Shown: positions 1 to 8,629, counted from the first letter of the stretch. The stretch is DNA of 47,326 nucleotides from Nitrospira sp. LK70 (GCA_011090425.1 PHGD01000022.1:1-47326), one strand, 5' to 3'. Program-made: numbers and translations. The notes: generated by a model from the letters alone, not told the origin.

Positions 1-36
1 TGGGAGGGGGGAGAAAAGACGGACGAGTAACAGGCT

Positions 37-3000
37 CTACTGAAGCAGGTCAGGAACGTCCGACACTTTCTTTGCCAAAGCATAGCGCCACTTTCCGTAG
101 GTGCCGTCTGCATTTACCGCCGCAACCCATCGTTCAGCCGCCGCGCGTTTTACGTCTTCCAGCGGATCATACCCTTTCGTTTCCAAGAGCAGATAGCTCG
201 CCGGTTCGGTCTTCAGTCGGACGAGAAAGTCCGGCACATAGTCGTGCATCTGGCCATTGTGCAGGTACGGAATCGCAAATCCGAGCCCAGAATTCTTGAC
301 GAATGCTTCGACCGCTTTGCTCTTGTCCAAGTAGTAGGCAGCGGACTGCTCCCATTGTTTCGTGTCTGCGACCACATAGTTGAGATGACTCTTTATGACC
401 TCCCGCACCTCGCGGCTTGTCCAGAAATCGACATCCGCAGTAGAGCCTGGTCCGCGAGTCGCTTCATAGCGAGGTACCTCCGGCGCTTCTCCTTGTGACA
501 TGTCAGGCCGGATTGCCTCAACCAGCCGCTCAACTACCCAGCCATAGTAGGGCGCAAGAAAGAGATCCTTTTTGTCGGCAGGCGCCCGAGCCTCTACCTT
601 CTTGTCCAAATACAACTGAATAATGCCGGCGAGCTGCGGAAACAGTTGATGCATTGGAATCGTGCAATGTTTCTGCGCGACATATTCCCTCGCAAGTGAT
701 TTTGCCAGATCGAACACCAGTTCCTGCATGCGGCGTTTCGCCCGAAACTCCTTCAAGGTCACATCATCGACCTTGCCTGGGCCTGAGAGGGAAAACCGTC
801 CGTGGTTGGTGACATGAAGACCCTTCACTTCGACTTCCGGTGGAATTCGTCCCGGTTCCAGAACCAGTGACGGCACGCTCGCCCAATCTACGGTCACCTT
901 GTTACGGATTGCCTGGGTGTAGCCCTCCACGCGCGGAAACGTGATCTCGAACTGGGTTTTCGCAGGGATGGCATGGACATGGTGTCGCTTCACGCGAGGT
1001 TGCGGCTGGCCCTGAGGATTCGCTTTGAACGGGATCACTTCAAACGGCACGCCGAACACTTTGGCCACTTCCTCAGTGAGCTTGCCGTCGGAACCGACTT
1101 CATAACTGGCTCGCCGCAATCCTCGCCCCACCACCTGTTCGCAGAGCAACTGCGACATGAAGGGCCGAAGGCCGATGATATGCGTCACAGTGTTGCAGTC
1201 CCACCCTTCGGTCAACATGCCCACACTCACGATACAACGCACGTCCCGTCCAGGCGGATGCTCAGGCCTCTCAAGTTTGTCGGCCAATTCCTTGAAGCCC
1301 TCCGGATAGATCGGCCGGCCCAGGCGATCCGCCGGCCACGCGATCTTCCCGACCGTATCCAATGTGAACCGCATCCAGCGGATTTCGTCGTTCTTGGCTT
1401 CGCCGGAATCCGACTCATGCACGACCTTGGAATCAACCCGAATCGTGTTCTGTCTACCGTTGTTTCTGAACCCTTCGAGTTTGACTGGCGGAATTCCGGT
1501 CGGCGCCTTGTCTTCCGCCAGCCATTCATATAGCACCTTGGCGATCTGCGTGTTCTTGCAGACAAGGATAAAGACCGGCGGCCGGGGATCATCTCGATCC
1601 TTCAGCCAATCTTCCCGTTCCTTCTCCCAGAGACCGCCCAGCATCGCGATGGGATGATGGGCATACTTCAAGATGGCTTCAGGCTTGGGGTTCGCTTTCT
1701 TCCCACCTCGTTCGGCTGGAGTGAGTTGGGGCAGAATCCAGTGCCAGATATTGAAATAGCCGGGAATCTCCTTCCCAGTCGTATCTCGCACCGCAAGCTG
1801 AGGGATTTTCACCAAGCCGGATTCAATTGCGTCGATCAATCCGAAATCGCTCACCACCCATGGAAAGGGTCGGTTCGTATCCTGGCCGACTCGACCGAGA
1901 AAATACGGAGTCGCGGAGAGATCCAGACAGAAATTGATGCCGCGCAGTTTTTGAATACGGTCCAATCCGTCAACCCAGACCGTCGCTTCCTTGAAGAAAT
2001 CTTCGGCTTCTTCATCCTCGCCGAAAAGATCGTCTTCATCTTCGCCGCGCTCCGCACGGACGATGCGATAAGCGTGGTGCGCTTCGTCATTCATCACGAG
2101 AATGTTCTGTTTGCCGCCCACCTCACGCCCAAGAATGCGATTGACCAGTGCCGTATCGCTCTCGACATAGCGCCGCGATTCAACTGAAACTTTCTTGAGC
2201 GTGCCGTCTTTCTCCCGCTCCTCATCGAGCAGCGTCAATAACCCGGCTGCCACCTGTCGATCGAAATCTTCCAGAGTCAAATACCGCGTCCCACGCGCCG
2301 TCGTCGTCTTCGCGCTGATCGTAATGGTTTCCTTGGCACGGACTTCGACCCCGGCTTTATTCACGCGCGCGCCCACTCCGCCGGTTTGAATCGATTGCGG
2401 CTCGAAGACATGCCAATTGGTCACGAGGACTCGTCCCTGCGTCAGTAGCGGCATCAAGTGGGACGGCACGAGATCGCGCAAACGATAGAGGCTGGCCTCG
2501 CCGCCTTCTGGGTCCAACTCTCGGAGCCGGTTCTTGATCGTCACATTCGGGCAGACAATCAGCACGACATCGGAGAATCGTGCATCGCTTCGGTCATTCA
2601 CCTTATTAAGGATGCTCCAGGCGACCAACATCCCCATCACCGTGGTCTTGCCGGAACCCGTCGCCATTTTCGAGGCATAGCGCCGGAATCCGGCAAAGCC
2701 ATCGTTCCGTTTGTCCTCGCTGATTTCTTCCTGGGGAACCTCGATGCCCTGTCGGTAGTCGGCTCTGGCCTCCGTGAGGAAGATGATCGTCTCCACTGCA
2801 TCAAGCTGTGCAAAGAAAATCCGCTGCGCCCGACCGTCTCGCCGCCACCAATGCAGCAATTCCAGCGTCGTTCTCGTTACGCCGGGATAACCCTCCAGCC
2901 GCCACTTTTTCACCTGTTCCCGAATGCGGTTGACGAGCGTCAGTTCAATGGCGGTGCCGACCACGCGCCCGGCTTCCGTCTCCGGTTTGGTTTTCGGATC

Positions 3001-3132
3001 GCGGTAGAAATACATCGCCGGACGGCGATCCTGCCGCCGTTCCGGCTGTTCGCCTTCTACGATGTGCCAATGTTCGGTGGGTTCGTCGAACGGGGAATTG
3101 AGAATGGGTTCAGGGACTTCGTAACCGCTCAT
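37..3132 (-). CDS. Type III-like restriction enzyme Res subunit (helicase-nuclease)
   Basis: A protein of about 1031 residues that would translocate on DNA using ATP and cut it. Visible helicase motifs are Walker A ATGSGKTT (about residues 157-164), a DEAH box within NDEAHHAYR, LSATP, and QVVGRGLRR as motif VI. The C-terminus carries PDFLV followed by LLLETKGYD, which fits a PD-(D/E)xK nuclease. Family knowledge: such Res proteins pair with a type III Mod methyltransferase. The frame stays open to a TTG at 3195, but that would overlap the upstream PIN gene by 53 bases. The ATG at 3132, giving MSGYEVPEP, lies just after that gene's stop and is preferred. It is the last gene of the defence block. 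Its Mod partner appears destroyed, so its activity is uncertain. The length is normal and no internal stop is seen. Confidence 0.87.
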   Translation of the reverse strand: MSGYEVPEPILNSPFDEPTEHWHIVEGEQPERRQDRRPAMYFYRDPKTKPETEAGRVVGTAIELTLVNRIREQVKKWRLEGYPGVTRTTLELLHWWRRDGRAQRIFFAQLDAVETIIFLTEARADYRQGIEVPQEEISEDKRNDGFAGFRRYASKMATGSGKTTVMGMLVAWSILNKVNDRSDARFSDVVLIVCPNVTIKNRLRELDPEGGEASLYRLRDLVPSHLMPLLTQGRVLVTNWHVFEPQSIQTGGVGARVNKAGVEVRAKETITISAKTTTARGTRYLTLEDFDRQVAAGLLTLLDEEREKDGTLKKVSVESRRYVESDTALVNRILGREVGGKQNILVMNDEAHHAYRIVRAERGEDEDDLFGEDEEAEDFFKEATVWVDGLDRIQKLRGINFCLDLSATPYFLGRVGQDTNRPFPWVVSDFGLIDAIESGLVKIPQLAVRDTTGKEIPGYFNIWHWILPQLTPAERGGKKANPKPEAILKYAHHPIAMLGGLWEKEREDWLKDRDDPRPPVFILVCKNTQIAKVLYEWLAEDKAPTGIPPVKLEGFRNNGRQNTIRVDSKVVHESDSGEAKNDEIRWMRFTLDTVGKIAWPADRLGRPIYPEGFKELADKLERPEHPPGRDVRCIVSVGMLTEGWDCNTVTHIIGLRPFMSQLLCEQVVGRGLRRASYEVGSDGKLTEEVAKVFGVPFEVIPFKANPQGQPQPRVKRHHVHAIPAKTQFEITFPRVEGYTQAIRNKVTVDWASVPSLVLEPGRIPPEVEVKGLHVTNHGRFSLSGPGKVDDVTLKEFRAKRRMQELVFDLAKSLAREYVAQKHCTIPMHQLFPQLAGIIQLYLDKKVEARAPADKKDLFLAPYYGWVVERLVEAIRPDMSQGEAPEVPRYEATRGPGSTADVDFWTSREVREVIKSHLNYVVADTKQWEQSAAYYLDKSKAVEAFVKNSGLGFAIPYLHNGQMHDYVPDFLVRLKTEPASYLLLETKGYDPLEDVKRAAAERWVAAVNADGTYGKWRYALAKKVSDVPDLLQ

Positions 3133-3142
3133 CTGATGCCGA

Positions 3143-3562
3143 TCAGGTTTCCAAAACTGCCTGAGGAGTCTTTCTTCCCCGCTCAGTCCGATCAAAGTCA
3201 GAATCGAAGCTCACGAGGTCAAGATTGTGTTTGCCGGCAGCCACGTATTGATAGGCATCATCGAAGTCGAGCCGGAACTGTTGCATAGCGGCCACGATGG
3301 CTTGCGTGTCTTCCGGGGCGAGATGAACCAACGCCACCGCACCTTCGAGAAGAGTGTCTTGTACAAAGTTCAGCAACAGCTCGGACTTATTCAGCCTGGT
3401 CAGGATCAACCCGATCGAATGGAAAGAGAAGTCGGTGAGAAAAATCTGCGATGTTTCGGTCGAATCCAGAAACCGACGCACTTCGTTAAATCGCTCTTGT
3501 TCAAGGAGTCGTTCCAGCCAAACATTGGTATCGACCAGATACACTGTCAGTTCCCCCGCCAT
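3143..3562 (-). CDS. vapC: PIN-domain ribonuclease toxin (VapC family)
   Basis: A 139-residue PIN-fold protein, expected to be a metal-dependent RNase that acts as a toxin. The N-terminal VYLVDTNVWLERLL carries the first acidic residue of the PIN active site. The internal FDDAYQYVAA and the C-terminal VSFDSDFDRTERG supply the other acidic residues. It starts at an ATG inside the last codons of the DUF2281 gene (16-base overlap), so the two are translationally coupled as antitoxin then toxin. The pair sits between a scrap of the broken methyltransferase and the res gene. The family is clear; its RNA target cannot be read from sequence. Confidence 0.85.
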   Translation of the reverse strand: MAGELTVYLVDTNVWLERLLEQERFNEVRRFLDSTETSQIFLTDFSFHSIGLILTRLNKSELLLNFVQDTLLEGAVALVHLAPEDTQAIVAAMQQFRLDFDDAYQYVAAGKHNLDLVSFDSDFDRTERGRKTPQAVLET

Positions 3563-3753
3563 TCGAGCGCTTTCTTCTGAAGCTCCAGCGAGGTGTATTG
3601 GTCGCGGAATTCTTTCAGTCCACCGGCCCAGGTCTGTGCCAAAAACTTCCTCTTGCCCTTGGTGCGTTTCTCCAACAGATATTGCGCAAACTCTCGCACC
3701 TCTTCTTGCATGTCAGGAGGAAGCTCTCGCACGAGTTCTTCTAACGTCTTCAT
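3547..3753 (-). CDS. DUF2281-like antitoxin partner of the PIN toxin
   Basis: A 68-residue protein beginning MKTLEELVRELPPDM and continuing with a helix containing EFAQYLLEKR, the pattern of DUF2281 proteins. These are short, charged, VapB-like partners of PIN toxins. The C-terminal part (FRDQYTSLELQKKALEW) would be the toxin-binding tail. A strong ribosome binding site (AGGAGGT) lies just upstream of the ATG at 3753. The 16-base overlap with the following PIN gene supports a toxin-antitoxin operon. The antitoxin role is inferred from context and family. Confidence 0.78.
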   Translation of the reverse strand: MKTLEELVRELPPDMQEEVREFAQYLLEKRTKGKRKFLAQTWAGGLKEFRDQYTSLELQKKALEWRGN

Positions 3754-3812
3754 CGCTCACCTCCTATACAATGACAGATCGGTCGAGGACTTTGTGTGCT
3801 AACACTCTACGC

Positions 3813-3884
3813 CTACAGCTTCTTCACCACCAGCAATTCATTGCCCCGGTCGTCGATCACCTCCACTTCAACACCACGATCATG
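3813..3884 (-). pseudogene. Possible C-terminal remnant of the type III Mod methyltransferase
   Basis: Just downstream of the MazG-like gene an open stretch without a start codon encodes 23 residues ending VEVIDDRGNELLVVKKL and a TAG stop. This resembles the conserved tail of Mod-type DNA methyltransferases, which typically ends in a beta strand followed by D-x-R/F-G-N-E. It has no start codon or ribosome binding site. Its position, between the inserted HNH/MazG block and the toxin-antitoxin pair that leads into res, is where the mod gene should end. The identification rests on a short stretch and is tentative. Confidence 0.45.
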
Positions 3885-3890
3885 TCATAC

Positions 3891-4238
3891 TTAGTACTCA
3901 TCATATTTCTTCGAACTTCCGTAAACCTTATGTACTGGATACTTTGCTTCATTCTTTTCGATTTTCGATCGGATTGCAGTACCGATGTCTATGTTCAGAT
4001 CGTGACAGAGATAGGAAAGCACGATGGCTATATCAGCAACCTCATCTTGGATCCGACTCTTAGATTCGCTGCCCATCATGGCCTCAACTTCTTCGCTTGT
4101 CTTCCACTGAAAAAGTTCCAGCAGTTCGCCCGCTTCTACGCACAGTGAAATTGCCAGCTCCTTAGGCTTGTGAAACTGCTCCCAGTTGCGCGTTTGCCGG
4201 AAGGCAAGAAGCTCTGCGAGCAATTCGTTGTTGATCAT
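3891..4238 (-). CDS. MazG-like nucleotide pyrophosphohydrolase
   Basis: A 115-residue all-alpha NTP pyrophosphohydrolase of the MazG/RS21-C6 type, expected to hydrolyse (d)NTPs to monophosphate plus pyrophosphate. Visible motifs are SLCVEAGELLELFQWK and, after a spacer, DEVADIAIVLSYLCHDL, matching the family's ExxE and ExxD magnesium ligands. The length is typical of the single-domain short form. A good ribosome binding site (AAGGAGAAGG) precedes the ATG. It starts 19 bases after the HNH endonuclease stop, so the two are likely co-transcribed. Base composition is AT-rich (35% and 43% GC in two sampled 60-base lines) compared with 58-62% in res and the mod fragment, which suggests acquisition together with the HNH gene. 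Confidence 0.85.
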   Translation of the reverse strand: MINNELLAELLAFRQTRNWEQFHKPKELAISLCVEAGELLELFQWKTSEEVEAMMGSESKSRIQDEVADIAIVLSYLCHDLNIDIGTAIRSKIEKNEAKYPVHKVYGSSKKYDEY

Positions 4239-4257
4239 CAGCCTTCTCCTTTTGTGA

Positions 4258-5202
4258 CTAGCCGAGATATACGTTGTGATTGTGCCACTGGAGGAACTGA
4301 TCCGAAGGTCGATCTTTCTGGGTTGCTGGGATCACAGCCAGCTGTTTTCCATGCAAGGCATAATAGTCTCGACCGTTCTCATATTCTTCCTTGATCTTTC
4401 GGCTAACCTCGACGTGCAGGTTGGGAGTAACTGAGATATACCCAAGGTCGAAGAGCTTATGGAGGTCAGACCGCATTAACATGCCGTTTGCTATCAGGTT
4501 GGGGCCTGATTTAGAGAATGGTTTGATATGAGCTGCCTGCAGGACTGGTAGAGTTCGTTCTCCCGTAACCGCACATCGACGAGCATAGGCTTCCGTAACT
4601 AAGACTCGAAAGGCACCTTGCCCTAACCTTGCTCTCGTCAAAAATTCAGCTCCATACCTCGCCACATCCTCGGCTGCCACTGGCGTTCTACCCATCGTGC
4701 CAATTTGTTCTTGGACATAAGAGGCCTGAAGCTGATCTTGAACCTTGGTCCATATGTCTCGCCCGATTTCTTGATCGGTGTCATAAGTTTTCCCTTGGAC
4801 GATACTTGATGCCCAATCGGATGGAGCGGGAATCCAGTGTTTCCTCTCAAAGAAAAATGGATTTGCCAGAATAGTGCAACCAATGACTGGGTCATGTACG
4901 CGAGGCTTGTTGGATCTGAATTTCTCGATCCGTACACGCAGTTCTTCTAGAGAGACTGCTCCGTTCTTTTCCCCGAACGCTTCCCAAGCCAAGGAAAGAG
5001 GCAAGTTGGAATGCTTGATGAAAAAGCCTCCTCCTGCAATGAAATTATAAGGACTGTGGAGTTTGAATAAGAATAGTGATTCGGTCGGTATCGCCTGAAA
5101 GGATCCAAATCCACTTGGGCGCCAGAAATTCACCTCATCCGGAGCTCGTGAGGACAGGAATTCAAACCACTTGTTGTCGGTTACACCAATCCAGAACTTC
5201 AT
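4258..5202 (-). CDS. HNH endonuclease, putative restriction enzyme
   Basis: A 314-residue protein. The C-terminal third has an HNH nuclease signature: RRCAVTGE, then LQAAHIKPF, then LMRSDLHKLFDLGYISV, as in the HNH_2 family of putative restriction endonucleases. The N-terminal 190 residues (starting MKFWIGVTDNKWFEFLSS) are probably a DNA- or modification-recognition domain; I do not recognise a specific fold. Its ATG overlaps the stop of the truncated methyltransferase fragment by four bases (ATGA at 5199-5202), so the two could be translationally coupled. GC is visibly lower than in its neighbours (38-48% in sampled lines). It replaces the catalytic part of the mod gene, so it is likely an inserted defence gene. 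Confidence 0.83.
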   Translation of the reverse strand: MKFWIGVTDNKWFEFLSSRAPDEVNFWRPSGFGSFQAIPTESLFLFKLHSPYNFIAGGGFFIKHSNLPLSLAWEAFGEKNGAVSLEELRVRIEKFRSNKPRVHDPVIGCTILANPFFFERKHWIPAPSDWASSIVQGKTYDTDQEIGRDIWTKVQDQLQASYVQEQIGTMGRTPVAAEDVARYGAEFLTRARLGQGAFRVLVTEAYARRCAVTGERTLPVLQAAHIKPFSKSGPNLIANGMLMRSDLHKLFDLGYISVTPNLHVEVSRKIKEEYENGRDYYALHGKQLAVIPATQKDRPSDQFLQWHNHNVYLG

Positions 5203-5681
5203 AATTCGAACACCTGATCGGTGATCGAGTGCTGCGGATCGCCGAAGAGATCGAACAGGGTCTGCTGCTGGTCTCGCTTGTGGCCCGCCAGCGTTTCAAT
5301 GATGACCTTGGTGGAGAGCCGCTCATGGATGAAGCGCGGCAAGGTCGGCACGTCGAACGACAGCCGTTCACCCTTGCCCGCCCAGTTCAGGAATGGTTTG
5401 CTGAGACTCTTGAGCTTGGACGCGGCAGCCTTGGCTTCTTCGAGGCTCTTGGCGTCGAGCACTTGCTTGATGAGAGCTTCGCCTTGCTCGCGGGTCGGAT
5501 GCTTGGCATCCCAATCGAGCGCGGGTGAAAGGGATGAATCGTAGCGGTAGGTCTTCGGCGGTTTCTTCTTCTTGAACTGCGCCTGCGTCCCGACCTCGGG
5601 CCGCATGAGGCTTGTGGCCTCTGTGTGCTTGTACGGGGCGGTCTGATTCAACTTTGCCGCAGACTTAGCTTTCCTCGCCAT
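5199..5681 (-). pseudogene. N-terminal fragment of a type III-like Mod DNA methyltransferase
   Basis: 160 residues from the ATG at 5681 (ribosome binding site GAGGAGTAGG). They match the N-terminal region that precedes the catalytic domain in Mod proteins paired with this kind of Res: SLMRPEVGTQAQFKKKK, then YDSSLSPALDWD, then FLNWAGKGERLSFDVPTLP and a segment ending FDLFGDPQHSITDQV. Full-length relatives continue into an SAM-binding and DPPY catalytic domain. Here the frame stops at VFEL and an HNH gene begins. The fragment lacks all methyltransferase motifs and cannot methylate DNA alone. It could still be translated as a leader cistron for the HNH gene. The family assignment rests on remembered conserved sequence. 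Confidence 0.72.
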
Positions 5682-5783
5682 GGACCTACTCCTCTGGAAC
5701 ACTAACCAAATTGCGCCGCAGGATACTCTTTTACCGAGAAGAAATCACTTCGGAATCCTTGTAGGCCAAATAGGGCTTCCGTG

Positions 5784-6206
5784 TCATGAGAAGTCCTCGA
5801 TCCAGAGCAGCCGGCTATGGTACTCGCTGTGCTGCAGCCCATTATAGAACTTTCGATCGGCCGTCAAAAATGGCAGGTTCAGCTCCATGGCCAAAGCCAA
5901 GTACAAGCTGTCGTACAAACTCTGTTTTGTGCTTTGAGCGAGATCGAAAGCGGCTAGCACCAGCGTTTCATCCGAGTGCCAGCGGAGGGGCGCCCGTCGA
6001 AATGCCCGCCAGATGTCCTCGGTATCCTGCGCGGCCAATTCACCACGCCGGCGCTTCTTGGATAGAACATTCCCGACCTCCAGCGTGAGAAAAGCGGGAG
6101 CATGCAGTCGCGCGTCTGAGTCCTTCAGTCGCAACGCCCGCTCGCCGTGTTCTTCCGGAATGAACCATTTGAGAATGACGCTCGCATCGATGATATACGC
6201 CGTCAC
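5784..6206 (-). CDS. vapC: PIN-domain ribonuclease toxin (VapC family)
   Basis: A 140-residue PIN protein unrelated in detail to the one at 3.1-3.6 kb. It begins MTAYIIDASVILKWFIPEE with the first catalytic Asp. It has an internal Glu in LTLEVGNVLSK, then SLYDSLYLALAMEL and LTADRKFYNGL carrying the distal Asp residues. This full set of PIN acidic residues suggests an active RNase. Its start overlaps the stop of the RHH antitoxin gene by four bases (ATGA, 6203-6206), a classical antitoxin-toxin arrangement. Confidence 0.88.
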   Translation of the reverse strand: MTAYIIDASVILKWFIPEEHGERALRLKDSDARLHAPAFLTLEVGNVLSKKRRRGELAAQDTEDIWRAFRRAPLRWHSDETLVLAAFDLAQSTKQSLYDSLYLALAMELNLPFLTADRKFYNGLQHSEYHSRLLWIEDFS

Positions 6207-6439
6207 CGATCACGGTCCTCGCGGATCAACTCAGCGCTATCGCTGAATTTTCTCCCGGACCGTTTGAGCCGCTCACGAATGCGCTCGGCTTCCTTCCAGA
6301 AATCGCCCGACTCTTCTTTGGCAGCCTCCTCTAGGATCGTCTTGACTTCAGCTTGAAGCGACCGCCCTCGCGTCTTGGCTCGCTTTTTGAGCCTGGCGAC
6401 GACTTTGTCTTGAAGATTTCGAACAAGCACCTGTGCCAT
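6203..6439 (-). CDS. FitA/VapB-like ribbon-helix-helix antitoxin
   Basis: 78 residues from the ATG at 6439, chosen because AGGAGG lies just upstream; the frame extends 45 bases further without a good site. MAQVLVRNLQDKVVARLKKRA followed by RGRSLQAEVKTILEEAA is the FitA-type ribbon-helix-helix DNA-binding domain. The charged C-terminal tail (FWKEAERIRERLK) would wrap the PIN toxin. Family knowledge: these antitoxins neutralise the toxin and repress their own promoter, so an operator is likely upstream of 6439. Confidence 0.86.
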   Translation of the reverse strand: MAQVLVRNLQDKVVARLKKRAKTRGRSLQAEVKTILEEAAKEESGDFWKEAERIRERLKRSGRKFSDSAELIREDRDR

Positions 6440-6565
6440 TCGCAAGCCTCCTTTCGATAGATTAAGCTTGCATAATGCTAGCACTAAGCTCCCTGTTCCA
6501 CAACGGTTATTCCGTCATCCCCCACAAGATGTTTCTCGATCGTCTTGCCGTTCGCTTCTATCGAT

Positions 6566-7288
6566 TCAATTCGGAGCGATTTCGTAGACCAGCGTCACCG
6601 ACGCCTCGACCTTCATCTCCCCGGGCGAGATCGGCACCTCACCAGCACCCCTGTCCATCGCCATACGCGCCACAGGAGCGGGAGGCCTGAGCATGTGGCC
6701 ACCCTCATTGACCGATACAATCCGTACGAGTTTCACGTGCAGCGCCTCGCTCAGCACCGCCGCTTTCTCCCGCGCCTTGGCCGCGGCCTGTTTCAATGCG
6801 CTGAGCCGTACCGATTGTTCATCGCGCAATCCCCAATGCAACCCCTGAAAGCTGTTCGCGCCGGCATTCAAGACTTCCTCGATCACCGTGCCGACCTTGT
6901 CGAGGGCGCGGATTTCCACCGTCACCATGTTGTTGACGATGTACCCGACGATTTCCGGTGGAGCAGGCGGCGCATCAGCCGAACGTTTAGCTGGAGGCCG
7001 ATACTGCGGGGATATCGTAAAGGACGAGGTTTGTATCCGCTCCTTGTCGATCTGTAATTCTCGCAGCCGATCCATGACATTGCTCATGGCGGCGCTGTTC
7101 CGCCTCTGCGCCTCGGCGAGTACTTTACCGGGGCTGTCCAAACCGAACGTCACGTAAGCCGTATCCGGCGCCTGCGTCATCATTCCGGTTTCGCTGACCG
7201 TAAGGGTCGGCCTGTCGGGCTTCGTCTCATCATGCGCCTGCACCGCAGAGGGAAACCCCAGCAACACCAGCAACCAGACAATCCACAT
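6566..7288 (-). CDS. SIMPL-domain (DUF541) periplasmic protein
   Basis: 240 residues from the ATG at 7288, which has AAAGGAGG upstream and gives a clean signal peptide (MWIVWLLVLLGFPSAVQA). The mature part is a SIMPL/DUF541 domain: PTLTVSETGMMTQAPDTA near the N-terminus, KERIQTSSFTISPQY in the middle, GYIVNNMVTVEI, and a C-terminal VEASVTLVYEI. Family knowledge: these are secreted or outer-membrane-associated proteins of poorly defined role, sometimes linked to stress tolerance. It stands alone and is divergent from the thioredoxin-fold gene. Confidence 0.88.
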   Translation of the reverse strand: MWIVWLLVLLGFPSAVQAHDETKPDRPTLTVSETGMMTQAPDTAYVTFGLDSPGKVLAEAQRRNSAAMSNVMDRLRELQIDKERIQTSSFTISPQYRPPAKRSADAPPAPPEIVGYIVNNMVTVEIRALDKVGTVIEEVLNAGANSFQGLHWGLRDEQSVRLSALKQAAAKAREKAAVLSEALHVKLVRIVSVNEGGHMLRPPAPVARMAMDRGAGEVPISPGEMKVEASVTLVYEIAPN

Positions 7289-7474
7289 GCTTGTCCTCCT
7301 TTCATGAACGAGATCACTCATCCTTGTCATGGCTCACCCACAAACAACAGATGTACGGCAGCACGTCTTCTCATTCAGTTATGCCCGGGCAAGACAGCCA
7401 CCCATTGGTACTTGACCCAAGCTGACGACATACGGCATCTTCTTTCTTACCAGTATCAGAAAGGAACTATCATT

Positions 7475-8050
7475 GTGGCAACAACATCCGCCATGCTTCC
7501 CCTGGGAATAGACGCGCCGCCTTTTTCACTGCGCGATGTCGTAAGTGGACGGACCTATTCCCTGGAATCATTTGCCGATAAAACCGCGCTCTTGGTTATG
7601 TTCATCTGCCGGCACTGTCCCTACGTGGTGCATGTCGAGCAGGAGCTCGCCAAGATCGGACAGGATTATCGGAACACAGACTTGGGTATCATCGCCATCA
7701 GCAGTAATGATCCGATCGGCTATCCCGACGATGCCCCGCCCAAGCTCAAAGAAATGGCTCAGCGTCTAGGCTTCACCTTTCCCTTCTGTCACGATGAAAC
7801 GCAGGAGGTTGCGAAGGCCTATCGAGCGGCCTGTACCCCTGACTTCTATCTCTTCGATCGTGACAGACGGTTGGTGTATCGTGGACAATTGGATGAGAGT
7901 CGCCCCGGCAATAATAAGCCGGTCACCGGCCGTGATCTCCGCAGCGCCATCCAGGCAGTGCTCGCCGGCAAGGCTATCGACGGTCCCCAGAAACCCAGCA
8001 TCGGCTGTAGTATCAAGTGGAAGCCGGGTCATACTCCGCCCTACGCCTGA
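7475..8050 (+). CDS. Thioredoxin-fold AhpC/TSA family protein
   Basis: 191 residues. The likely start is the GTG at 7475, with AAGGA upstream; the frame is open further up but that part has no conserved look. The sequence LGIDAPPFSLRDVVSGRTYSL is the typical opening of the AhpC/TSA fold. The redox motif is CRHCPYV, a CxxC in the thioredoxin position. ACTPDFYLFDRD is the usual cis-Pro region. The C-terminus has PSIGCSIKWK with a third Cys, usual in this family of cytoplasmic thioredoxin-like proteins. It probably has disulphide reductase or peroxide-related activity; the substrate is unknown. Confidence 0.85.
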   Translation: MATTSAMLPLGIDAPPFSLRDVVSGRTYSLESFADKTALLVMFICRHCPYVVHVEQELAKIGQDYRNTDLGIIAISSNDPIGYPDDAPPKLKEMAQRLGFTFPFCHDETQEVAKAYRAACTPDFYLFDRDRRLVYRGQLDESRPGNNKPVTGRDLRSAIQAVLAGKAIDGPQKPSIGCSIKWKPGHTPPYA

Positions 8051-8629
8051 CAGTCATTTTGCTCTCCCTCCTCGTATCTTCCGTCTCATCGCCCAGACCT
8101 TAAGCTTTCGACCTCAGAACCGAATGAGACCTTCCAGAAATCCAATAAAACTTTTCCCATGGAATACGAATTATCTGTGAATCTGGCATGAAAATTCCCA
8201 CTCCCCATCTTCTGTGGATAACCATGTGGACAAGTCGCTTTGTACTGGAAAGATAGTGCGAATGGCGTACCTATTCATCGGATCGCCTATTTTTTAGGCA
8301 TCCGCCTCATATCGGCAGAGCTACAAGTAATAGTGGTCTACGTGATATTTCCGTATGTTTTCACGCATACCTAGAAAAATCTGCTTGACATCCTATGATC
8401 GCGACCCACCGCTCACTGACAATTGCCACCATTCGCTTCGCTATCCACAGGCTCAAGACTTTTCTGTGGATGGTTGCTCTCAGCGTCAGGAGCGATGTTT
8501 CGTATCTGTCAAGGGCTTAGAAGAAGAAAGACGGCTCCATCCCATGTGACAAAGATCTAGAGACCAATTTCTCCAATCCAGAGCCGAATGGATCATGGTG
8601 GGGAAGAAGCAGAACCGATCCAAATCGAT
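8051..8629. other. Gene-poor interval with DnaA-box-like nonamers
   Basis: About 580 bases between the convergent thioredoxin-like gene and the aldo/keto reductase pseudogene. No convincing coding sequence is seen. Three nonamers resemble DnaA boxes: TGTGGATAA at 8213-8221 (exact reverse complement of TTATCCACA), CTATCCACA at 8441-8449 and TGTGGATGG at 8465-8473. No replication gene or AT-rich unwinding region is nearby, so this is a curiosity rather than an origin call. Confidence 0.3.

Noticed and set aside
973-1533. 186-codon plus-strand frame opposite res
   Set aside because: It lies wholly inside the res gene on the other strand and has no protein-like features; a shadow frame.
8213-8473. 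Replication origin
   Set aside because: Only three scattered DnaA-box-like sites, no dnaA/dnaN and no AT-rich unwinding element.
8355-8549. 64-codon plus-strand frame in the DnaA-box-like gap
   Set aside because: Composition is unlike a protein, with no ribosome binding site and no similarity recognised.
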